A stretch of DNA of 6,426 nucleotides from Spirochaetaceae bacterium (GTDB lineage Bacteria > Spirochaetota > Spirochaetia > Treponematales > Breznakiellaceae), in contig JAITAE010000150.1 of assembly GCA_031284295.1 (NCBI GenBank), positions 1-6,426 of the forward strand, read 5' to 3'. The notes beneath the pieces are model-generated. The model did no database searches and was not told where the DNA came from. It worked only from the letters and a program-made list of their open reading frames with translations. Made by a program: the position numbers and the translations under genes. This document shows, in pieces, positions 1 through 5,566 of the stretch (positions are counted from its first letter, which is position 1; each line of letters begins with the position of its first letter).

Positions 1-336
1 CCACCGTCAGGCTGACCAGGCAAGCCGCCCTGACAAAGTTAACCCGACAATGCCGCCATCGGCAGGCCGACCAGACAGGCCAATCCGACAAGGCCGCCCA
101 GACAGGGCAACCCCGACAATGCCGCCATCGGCAGGTCGCCACAGACAAGGCCGACCAGACAGGCCAATCCGACTCGATAGGCCGAGCCGACAGGCTGACC
201 AGACAGGCCAACTCGACAAGGCCGCCATGACAAGGCCAACCCCGACAGGCCGACCAGACAGGCAGCCACCGACAGACCGACCCGACAAGGCCGACCAGAC
301 AGGCCGCCACCGTCAGGCTGACCCAGCAAGGCCGCT

Positions 337-376
337 CCCGACAGGACGGGCCGACAAACCGACTCGACAGGCCGCC
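337..376. repeat. 40-bp exact direct repeat, copy 1
   Basis: This 40-bp segment begins CCCGACAGGACGGG and ends GACAGGCCGCC. It recurs without a mismatch at 613-652, which is 276 bp downstream. The units around it are diverged, so the identity points to a recent duplication or gene-conversion event inside the minisatellite. Confidence 0.9.
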
Positions 377-612
377 ACGACAGGCCGTCCAGACAGGGCA
401 ACCCAGACAAGGCCGAACCATCAGGCTGACTAGGCAAGCCGCCACGACAGGCCGAACCGACAGGCTGACCCAACACGGCCGCCACCGACAGGCCGCCATC
501 GACAAAGCCGACCAGACAGGCTGACCAGACAAGGTCGCCACCGGTAGGCGGAGCTGACAGGCCGCCACGACAAGCCGCCACCGGCAGGCCGCCATCGACA
601 GGTCGCCACCGC

Positions 613-652
613 CCCGACAGGACGGGCCGACAAACCGACTCGACAGGCCGCC
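613..652. repeat. 40-bp exact direct repeat, copy 2
   Basis: This is identical to 337-376. The copy ends at the point where the 13-bp array becomes the 64-bp array, so its last bases (GGCCGCC) also serve as the start of the first 64-bp unit. Confidence 0.9.
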
Positions 653-973
653 GCCAGGCGGCTGTCGAATCGTCCCTGAGAGCGGGTTGGGCGGTAGCAG
701 TGAGTGGTGAGGCCGCCGCCAGGTGGCTGGGAGTTGTCCTTGAGAGGGGGTTTGCGGCGGCAGTGAGCAGTGAGGCCGCCGCCCGGCGGCTGTCGAATTG
801 TCCTTGCGAGGGGGCCGTGCGGCGGCAGTGAGTAGTGAGGCCGCCGCCAGGCGGCTGGGGAGTCGTCCTTGGGAGAAGGCTTGCGGCGGCAGTTAGTAGT
901 GAGGCCGCCGCAGGCGGGCTGTCGAGTCGTCCTTGAGAGGGGGCTGCCGAGTCGTCCTTGCGAGAGGGCGGCG
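646..973. repeat. 64-bp tandem repeat, about five units in two alternating forms
   Basis: Units start with GGCCGCCGCC at 646, 711, 774, 839 and 903 and are 63-65 bp long; the last is irregular. Each has a GC-rich head, a core like GTCGTCCTTGAGAGGGGG, a GCGGCGGC block and a tail like AGTGAGTAGTGA. Units 1, 3 and 5 carry GCTGTCGA after the head, while units 2 and 4 carry GCTGGGGA or GCTGGGAG, so the higher-order period is about 128 bp. The core is duplicated again inside unit 5. Each head can fold on itself: in unit 1, GCCGCC 647-652 pairs with GGCGGC 657-662. A head can also pair with the preceding tail block: GCGGCGGC 754-761 with GCCGCCGC 775-782. No coding function is supported. Confidence 0.85.
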
Positions 974-1150
974 CTAAAAACTTATTCTAAACAGCGGCCT
1001 GCTCCAGCGCCACAGCCGGTCGCTTTTTCGCCTAAACGTGCTCAATGTTTCGCGCGCCGTTATCGGGCTGGGGCGGCGGTTATCTGGACTGCCGGGGCAG
1101 TGAAGGCTGGCGGCGTCCCGCAAGGGAATTCCAACCGGCGCGGGGCTTTT
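974..1150. other. Non-repeated spacer between two tandem arrays
   Basis: This stretch separates the 64-bp and 21-bp arrays. Open frames cross it, but none has a ribosome-binding site or a recognisable domain. It ends with GGGAATTCC near 1124-1132, which resembles the GGGAATT core of the following 21-bp repeat and may be the edge of that array. I see nothing else in it. Confidence 0.5.
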
Positions 1151-1330
1151 AATCCCTGGGAATTGAGCATGAATCCCTGGGGATTGAACTTGAATTCCTG
1201 GGGATTGAGCATGAATCCCTGGGAATTAGACTTGAATCCCTGGGAATTGAACTTTAATCCCTGGGAATTGAACTTGAATCCCTGGGAATTAGACTTGAAA
1301 CCCTGGGAATTGAACTTGAATCCCTGGGGG
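1151..1330. repeat. 21-bp tandem repeat, 8.5 copies
   Basis: Eight full units start at 1151, 1172, 1193, 1214, 1235, 1256, 1277 and 1298, followed by a 12-bp partial at 1319. The consensus is AATCCCTGGGAATTGAACTT plus G. Every unit has TCCCTGGGA or a near version, a small inverted repeat around a central T. Read in one plus-strand frame the array would encode a heptapeptide, NPWELNL. However, differences between units fall at all codon positions (GAA/GGA, AAC/AGC/GAC, TTG/ATG/TTT), which is not what selection on a peptide would leave. The reverse strand is also open. I treat it as a non-coding minisatellite; a repeat-protein remnant is less likely. Confidence 0.85.
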
Positions 1331-1375
1331 CGGCGGTCAGGTGGCGGTGTTGCGGGGGCGGCGGATTGGGGGGTA

Positions 1376-1467
1376 GCCCGCAACGAAGTGCGGGCGTAGG
1401 GGGGACGGACGAAAAGGCGGCTATGTGCCGCCTGAGGCATGGAAATCGTCCCCCCTTCATAATGAAG
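1376..1467. other. Cluster of consecutive hairpins (possible structured element)
   Basis: Four perfect inverted repeats lie side by side. GCCCGCA 1376-1382 pairs with TGCGGGC 1389-1395. AGGGGGGACG 1398-1407 pairs with CGTCCCCCCT 1447-1456. Nested inside that, AGGCGGC 1415-1421 pairs with GCCGCCT 1427-1433 over a 5-nt loop. CTTCAT 1455-1460 pairs with ATGAAG 1462-1467. The outer 10-bp stem with a nested 7-bp stem is unlikely to be chance. There is no U-tract for an intrinsic terminator. It could be a structured RNA, a palindromic repeat element of the REP or MITE kind, or a boundary of the repeat island. Confidence 0.6.
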
Positions 1468-1513
1468 AAATGAAGAGTGAAGGGCTGCAAACAGCAAGGA
1501 TAACAACTGACAT

Positions 1514-1596
1514 ACCCGCGTATTTAAAGGCCGCTGGCGGTACGCTACCGCGTAGCGGACTTAAAACCCGCTGGCGGGGCGCTTAACTAGGCGGGT
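1514..1596 (+). other. Inverted and direct repeats in the dehydratase leader
   Basis: ACCCGC at 1514-1519 and again at 1566-1571 can each pair with GCGGGT at 1591-1596. Between them, CGCTAC 1543-1548 and GTAGCG 1552-1557 form a 6-bp stem with a CGC loop. CCGCTGGCGG occurs twice (1531-1540 and 1568-1577). The block ends 22 bp before the ATG of the dehydratase, so it would lie in its leader if transcription begins upstream. I see no convincing -35/-10 pair or sigma-54 promoter here, and a regulatory role is only a possibility. Confidence 0.45.
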
Positions 1597-1618
1597 AGAA
1601 AGGCTTACAATTAAGCGG

Positions 1619-3157
1619 ATGGCAACAAAGAAATCCCGCCGTTTATACATAATAGGGGCAGGGTTTGCCGGCAGGACGCTGGCGAACGAGGTGCGCGGCA
1701 AGGCGATATTTGGCGAGGTTGTCGCGTTTCTTGACGATGACCGTGAAAAAATAGGGCAGAATGTTGACGGGATTCCTGTCTTGGGCCCGATACGTGATGT
1801 GGCGCGCCTGTTGCGGCGGAAAAGCGCGGACGAGGCCGTTATCGCGATGCCAAGTGTATCGGGCGAATACCTGCAGAACCTTTACACGATACTAAAGAAG
1901 GCGGGGTTTGAGCGGATACGCATACTGCCCGGCATATCACAGATAGTTGACGGGGAAGCGCACTTAATACAAACCCGCTCGATAAACCCGCAGGATTTGC
2001 TTGGACGCACGCCGGTTGCGATCAATTTGAAAGAAAGCCTTGCTTACCTGCGCGGCAAGCGGGTGCTTGTTACCGGAGCCGGCGGATCGATAGGCGGGGA
2101 ACTATGCCGGCAGTTGTTGTCCGGCGGCGTTGAACGGCTCTATCTGTTTGGGCACGGTGAAAATTCCATTTATCATATCGACAGGGAACTGCGCATACTG
2201 CGGGACGAAGGTGTCGGCGAAAAAACTACGCTGGTGCCGGTGATAGGGGACCTTAAAGACCGCCACTACATGGATTATATAATCGGCAGGCTGAAGGCGG
2301 ACGCCGTTTTTCATACCGCCGCGTACAAACATGTACCGCTGATGGAGGAAAATCCTGTCGCGGCGATAGAAAACAATCTTTTGGGTACTGATAACCTGCT
2401 TAACGCCGCGCTGAAGCACGGCGTTAAGCGTTTCGTGCTGGTGAGTACGGACAAGGCGGTGGAGCCGGTGTCGGTTTACGGGGTTTCGAAGTATCTATGC
2501 GAACGGCTCGTTCTTGACGCGGCCCGGCCTGATAACGGCGGGGCCGCAAACTTCATGGTCGTGCGCTTTGGCAATGTGCTGGGCTCGCGTGGTTCCATAG
2601 TGCCCTTGTTTCAGAAACAGATCGAGAAGGGCGGGCCCGTTACTATCACTCATCCCGACATGAAGCGCTGGTTTATGACGATACCGGAAGCCTGCTCCCT
2701 CGTGTTGAAGGCGGGCGGGGTGGGTGAAAACGGGGCGCTGTACCTGCTGGACATGGGCGAGCCGGTAGCCATCAGCGACATCGCGGAACAGATGATACGC
2801 TTCCACGGCTACGAACCGGAGATAGATATAAAGGTTGAAACGGTGGGGCTGCGTCCCGGTGAGCGGCTTGGAGAGAATCTATGGGCGTCCCACGAAAAAC
2901 CGGTTGACACCCAGTACTCCCGCATAAAGAAGATTGAGTACAGCGCCGAACGGCTTTTACCGTTTGCGCCGGAAGCCGATATAGACGCTTTGATGAAAAA
3001 ACTGCTGCCGGTATGCCGGTTTGACGACGCCTCTCCGGAAAGTTACCGTGATGCCGATCTGCTCCGCGCCATTCTTCACGAGGCGATCCCGACGCTGCCG
3101 TACCGCAAGGCCGTCAAGCAGCAAACGGGGTCTATTGACACCTCCGCCCAGAGCTGA
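1619..3157 (+). CDS. FlaA1/CapD-type nucleotide-sugar dehydratase/epimerase, without membrane domain
   Basis: The 512-aa product belongs to the polysaccharide-biosynthesis branch of the extended short-chain dehydrogenases; relatives make UDP-linked 4-keto-6-deoxy sugars from UDP-GlcNAc for capsule, O-antigen or protein glycans. Residues 9-24 (LYIIGAGFAG) open a Rossmann-like N-terminal domain found in long family members. A second NAD(P)-binding domain starts with TGAGGSIG at 152-159. Further family blocks are HTAAYKHVPLME 232-243, STDKAV 276-281, the catalytic Y287-xxx-K291, RFGNVLGSRGS 316-326 and LRPGER 411-416. WbpM/PglF-like enzymes have Met in place of that Tyr. Long members also carry about four N-terminal transmembrane helices, absent here: an in-frame TAA at 1562-1564 and no earlier start codon make ATG 1619 the likely start. 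Ribosome-binding is weak (AGAAAGG, 1597-1603). No operon partner is visible. The exact substrate is not determinable. Confidence 0.9.
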   Translation: MATKKSRRLYIIGAGFAGRTLANEVRGKAIFGEVVAFLDDDREKIGQNVDGIPVLGPIRDVARLLRRKSADEAVIAMPSVSGEYLQNLYTILKKAGFERIRILPGISQIVDGEAHLIQTRSINPQDLLGRTPVAINLKESLAYLRGKRVLVTGAGGSIGGELCRQLLSGGVERLYLFGHGENSIYHIDRELRILRDEGVGEKTTLVPVIGDLKDRHYMDYIIGRLKADAVFHTAAYKHVPLMEENPVAAIENNLLGTDNLLNAALKHGVKRFVLVSTDKAVEPVSVYGVSKYLCERLVLDAARPDNGGAANFMVVRFGNVLGSRGSIVPLFQKQIEKGGPVTITHPDMKRWFMTIPEACSLVLKAGGVGENGALYLLDMGEPVAISDIAEQMIRFHGYEPEIDIKVETVGLRPGERLGENLWASHEKPVDTQYSRIKKIEYSAERLLPFAPEADIDALMKKLLPVCRFDDASPESYRDADLLRAILHEAIPTLPYRKAVKQQTGSIDTSAQS

Positions 3158-3163
3158 TATAAA
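3135..3163 (+). promoter_or_regulatory. Sigma-70-type promoter for tRNA-Leu (and perhaps rpoN)
   Basis: TTGACA at 3135-3140 and TATAAA at 3158-3163 are separated by exactly 17 bp, nearly the full housekeeping consensus. The predicted start is around 3170, a few bases before the mature tRNA at 3175. The -35 box and spacer lie inside the last codons of the dehydratase gene, and the -10 box follows immediately after its stop codon (3155-3157). Confidence 0.8.
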
Positions 3164-3174
3164 ATAAGACATAC

Positions 3175-3256
3175 GCGGCGATGGTGGAACTGGTAGACAC
3201 GCCAGCTTGAGGTGCTGGTTCCGAGAGGAATGGAAGTTCAAGTCTTCTTCGCCGCA
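3175..3256 (+). tRNA. tRNA-Leu (anticodon GAG)
   Basis: A complete 82-nt class II cloverleaf. The acceptor stem is GCGGCGA 3175-3181 with TCGCCGC 3249-3255, then discriminator A3256. The anticodon stem is CCAGC/GCTGG with loop TTGAGGT, giving anticodon GAG at 3209-3211, which reads the leucine codons CUC and CUU. The long variable arm (TTCC-GAGA-GGAA) is typical of tRNA-Leu. The T arm is GGAAG/CTTCT, with one G-U pair, and loop TTCAAGT. The 3' CCA is not encoded (the DNA continues AAA), so it must be added after transcription. Confidence 0.97.
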
Positions 3257-3263
3257 AAATTCG

Positions 3264-3286
3264 CCGTGCGCGGAAGCCGCGCACGG
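3264..3286 (+). promoter_or_regulatory. Perfect 10-bp hairpin between tRNA-Leu and rpoN
   Basis: CCGTGCGCGG 3264-3273 and CCGCGCACGG 3277-3286 form a GC-rich stem with a 3-nt AAG loop. It starts 7 nt after the tRNA and ends 17 nt before the rpoN ATG. There is no run of T after it, so it is not a standard intrinsic terminator. It may mark tRNA 3'-end processing, cap the 5' end of a processed rpoN message, or act as a partial attenuator. Confidence 0.7.
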
Positions 3287-3303
3287 TATTGATGCCATAA
3301 TTC

Positions 3304-4716
3304 ATGCAGCAAATTCAACGTACAGGTTTATCACAGGAACAGCGCCTTTCTCAGCGTATGAGTCCTCAGCTTATCCAGTCTATCAAACTGATGAGACTGC
3401 CGGTTGCGGATTTGCGGGACAAGATAGAAGAAGAGGTCGAAAAGAATCCTGCGCTTGAGGTGCTTGAAGACAAGACCGTACTGTCACTCGACACCATGTA
3501 CAAGCCCCGGCGCGATGAGGATGATTACTTCGAGGCGACCTCCGATTCAGGCTATGTACGGAGCGGGCGGGGCGAGGCCGCCTCGGACGAACGGCGGCAG
3601 TTTATAGAGGGCGTGCTTTCCCGTGGCGAAACCTTGCAAGATTACCTGTTGTGGCAGCTAAGACTGCAAACAAGGGACAATGAACTGCGGCAAATAGGCG
3701 AGCGGCTGATACAGAATATCGACAGCGACGGGTTTAACCTGGAACCGCTGGAAAGCTTGTTTAGCGGCGCGAACGCCGTGACGCCGCCCGCGCTGGAAAG
3801 GGCGCTTCAGTTTGTACGCAGGCTGGAACCAAACGGCTGCTGCACTTCGGACTACAAAGAAGCCCTCGCGGTACAGGCCGGCCTGATCTACGGTGAATCT
3901 GAAAAGATAAAACTACTTATCCCCTGCCTGCCTGAGCTTGAACGTGGAAAACTGCCGGAGCTTGCCCGCAGGCTCAAATTGAGCGTTGACGAAATTCGTT
4001 CACTGTTTGAAAAGCTAAAGTCCCTCTCCCCTTTTCCAGGCAGGCAGTGGAATTCGGGCGGCGCGATGAAAGCCCGTTTTGTCATTCCTGATATACAGGT
4101 GCTGCGCAAAAACGGTGAATTTTCGATCATGCTGAACGACGAGGAGATTCCCGTACTTGGAATACAGCCGTTCTTTATGGAGCAGTCGCACTTAAAGACC
4201 GGAAACGGACTAAAAAACGCGGATCGGGACTTTATCCGCGAGAATGTAAAGGAGGCGCGCTGGTTCATACAGTCAATTAACCGGCGTAACCATACGCTGC
4301 TGCGCGTAACACGCGCTATTCTTGAATTTCAGCGGGCTTTTTTTATTGACGGCCCCAAACACCTTGCCCCCCTTACACTGCGCGACATCGCCGCCGAATT
4401 AAATGTACACGAGACAACCGTTTCCCGGGCGGCAAACGGTAAGTATATGCAGACGGAATGGGGCATCTTTGAAATACGTTACTTTTTCAGCAATTCAATA
4501 AGCGGGGCGGGATCTTCCGGTTCGCGGTACTCACAGGAGGGCGTCAAAGAAATAATCCGCGAGATGATCGAGGCGGAAAGCGGCGGTCAGGAAAAGCGGC
4601 GGCTTTCCGATCAGGACATCGTTTTTCTGCTCGCGAAACACGGTATCAAGCTGGCCCGCCGTACCGTTTCTAAGTACAGGAATCAGCTTGATCTTGGCTC
4701 GTCATACCGGCGTTGA
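3304..4716 (+). CDS. rpoN: RNA polymerase sigma-54 factor
   Basis: The 470-aa product has the full sigma-54 plan. Sigma-54 directs RNA polymerase to -24/-12 promoters and needs an ATP-hydrolysing activator protein. Region I (residues 9-50) contains LSQRMSPQLIQSIKLM, matching the activator-response segment. Region II is short and acidic (about 69-95, including RRDEDD). The core-binding region spans about 98-300. The helix-turn-helix is near 357-376 (LTLRDIAAELNVHETTVSRA), followed by the typical GIFEIRYFFS at 387-396. The RpoN box is ARRTVSKYRN at 451-460; the family consensus is ARRTVAKYRE, so Ala to Ser and Glu to Asn differ. An in-frame TAA at 3298-3300 fixes ATG 3304 as the first possible ATG, but no Shine-Dalgarno precedes it. 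In many bacteria rpoN is followed by hpf; here a convergent gene follows instead. Targets are not visible in the window. Confidence 0.97.
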   Translation: MQQIQRTGLSQEQRLSQRMSPQLIQSIKLMRLPVADLRDKIEEEVEKNPALEVLEDKTVLSLDTMYKPRRDEDDYFEATSDSGYVRSGRGEAASDERRQFIEGVLSRGETLQDYLLWQLRLQTRDNELRQIGERLIQNIDSDGFNLEPLESLFSGANAVTPPALERALQFVRRLEPNGCCTSDYKEALAVQAGLIYGESEKIKLLIPCLPELERGKLPELARRLKLSVDEIRSLFEKLKSLSPFPGRQWNSGGAMKARFVIPDIQVLRKNGEFSIMLNDEEIPVLGIQPFFMEQSHLKTGNGLKNADRDFIRENVKEARWFIQSINRRNHTLLRVTRAILEFQRAFFIDGPKHLAPLTLRDIAAELNVHETTVSRAANGKYMQTEWGIFEIRYFFSNSISGAGSSGSRYSQEGVKEIIREMIEAESGGQEKRRLSDQDIVFLLAKHGIKLARRTVSKYRNQLDLGSSYRR

Positions 4717-5558
4717 CCGGCGTTCTCCAAAAAATCAAGCAGGGGCTGTTCCCAGTTTCCGTGCTCCGGCCTTGCGTCAAGAAAGTTTTGGTACAGGTTC
4801 ATAATATGGGTTTTTATCGCCGCTGAGGACGAGTCTGAAACTGGGCCGCCATTTAAGAAAAGCGCTCCGACAAAATCGCGCGCCTCGCTTGCCGGAAACA
4901 ACTGTTCATCAAAGCAGGTCATAGCGTAGAGCCCGGCAGCTATACAGTTTATGCTATGCTGTTTGATGTAGAGTATGGACTCGATAATTTCGATGGCATG
5001 GCGGCGGACGCTTTCAAGTTCGCCGCCGTATTCTTTTTCCGCGCCCAGACACTTGAGAATCTGACACATCTTTCTGTACGTTAGTGTTACAACCATCACG
5101 TGCAGTGACGGTATGCACATCAGGTGAGGATCGAATATGCGTATCGAGACAAAGGCCGCTTTTCTCAGGCAGAGGGGGCGGTGGGTGGTCGAGAAGCCGC
5201 GTTTGTATACGACAGCGGCCCGTGCGTACAGTTCGCCTATAATATGTATGAAGCTTTTTATATAAGGATCGGCCGGCTTGCCGAAACTTTCGGCAAGAAA
5301 TGCCTGGGTACGCACCGCAAACGGTAAAAAATCCATATATACCCCTACAAACGAGGGCATGAACGGTATCTCCTCGTCCAGCGGGTGATCGACCCATGAA
5401 ACCTTTGTTTTTTTACTAAGCGCCCCCATGTACTGCAAGAAAAAAAAATTGTAAAAGATAGATTTTATGGTACCGATGCAGGTACGTTTAAAGGGCCGTA
5501 GCGCAATTTTAAGCATGGAAGCCCAAAAGCCGCGATTGAGGATACTATGAATTGCCAT
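4683..5558 (-). CDS. PAP2-superfamily-like protein, catalytic site possibly degenerate
   Basis: A 291-aa protein not recognised as a named family. It carries the three blocks of PAP2 (type 2 phosphatidic acid phosphatase) proteins in order: R120-x6-R127-P128 for KX6RP; PSLH at 150-153 for PSGH, the version seen in Aur1-like/PAP2_3 proteins; and S194-x6-H201 within ILYIKQH for SRX5H. The KQH followed by IAAG strongly recalls the KQHxxxDxxAG segment of that branch, but the expected Asp four residues after the His is Cys205. Active members remove phosphate from lipids or exchange phospho-headgroups in membranes. Hydrophobic stretches exist (about 31-47, 66-84, 99-118, 145-162, 187-213) but are weak for a six-helix membrane enzyme. 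AAGGGA lies 2 nt before the ATG. The gene converges on rpoN and overlaps it by 34 bp. An A9 run (T9 in the gene; 5440-5448) encodes Phe38-40. Family assignment is an inference. Confidence 0.8.
   Translation of the reverse strand: MAIHSILNRGFWASMLKIALRPFKRTCIGTIKSIFYNFFFLQYMGALSKKTKVSWVDHPLDEEIPFMPSFVGVYMDFLPFAVRTQAFLAESFGKPADPYIKSFIHIIGELYARAAVVYKRGFSTTHRPLCLRKAAFVSIRIFDPHLMCIPSLHVMVVTLTYRKMCQILKCLGAEKEYGGELESVRRHAIEIIESILYIKQHSINCIAAGLYAMTCFDEQLFPASEARDFVGALFLNGGPVSDSSSAAIKTHIMNLYQNFLDARPEHGNWEQPLLDFLENAGQRRYDEPRSS
4706..4724. repeat. 10-bp tandem duplication at the rpoN stop
   Basis: ACCGGCGTTG at 4706-4715 is followed directly by ACCGGCGTT at 4716-4724. The repeat spans the rpoN TGA (4714-4716) and lies inside the C-terminal codons of the convergent gene. 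A small duplication here may have set where rpoN ends. No intrinsic terminator is visible at this convergent junction. Confidence 0.7.
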
Positions 5559-5560
5559 TT

Positions 5561-5566
5561 TCCCTT
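5561..5566 (-). promoter_or_regulatory. Ribosome-binding site of the PAP2-like gene
   Basis: On the minus strand AAGGGA precedes the ATG at 5558-5556 with a 2-nt gap. The spacing is shorter than usual but supports this start over internal Met codons. No clear -35/-10 pair was found upstream. Confidence 0.5.

Larger units (their letters stand above)
1..655. repeat. Degenerate 13-bp tandem minisatellite
   Basis: The whole stretch is built from short units that begin with GACA(G/A)GCC or GACCA. The commonest period is 13 bp, with versions such as GACAGGCCGACCA, GACAGGCCGCCAC and GACAGGCCAATCC. Some units are lengthened or shortened. The array continues past the left window edge and ends by running into the 64-bp repeat at about 646. 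Because 13 is not a multiple of three, the reading frame changes with every unit. Long open frames on both strands arise only because stop codons are rare in this composition, so I call no gene here. The plus strand is strongly depleted in T relative to A: positions 61-120 hold only two T. The function is unknown. Confidence 0.85.

Noticed and set aside
7..633. Several open frames on both strands inside the 13-bp array
   Set aside because: They consist only of repeat translated in shifting frames, have no ribosome-binding site or domain, and overlap each other on both strands.
1..1330. CRISPR array
   Set aside because: Units are contiguous and diverged, with no constant repeat separated by unique spacers, and no cas gene is present.
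869..1399. A 176-codon plus-strand frame containing the NPWEL heptads
   Set aside because: It starts at TTG inside the 64-bp repeat, has no ribosome-binding site, runs through two repeat arrays, and its units vary without codon constraint.
1326..1404. G-quadruplex from G5-G6 runs at 1326, 1354, 1368 and 1399
   Set aside because: Loops between the runs are mostly too long for a stable quadruplex; local GC richness explains the runs.
1060..1506. 148- and 78-codon minus-strand frames over the 21-bp array and hairpin cluster
   Set aside because: Their content is repeat and palindrome sequence read in reverse, with no domain or family resemblance I can identify; two different minus frames are open at once.
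3264..3286. Intrinsic terminator after the tRNA
   Set aside because: The stem is strong but is followed by TATTGATGCC, with no run of T, so I keep it only as a hairpin of unknown role.
3293..3301. Extended -10 promoter (TGCCATAAT) just before rpoN
   Set aside because: The transcription start would fall inside the rpoN coding sequence and no -35 lies at the right distance. The N-terminal residues it would remove match conserved sigma-54 Region I.
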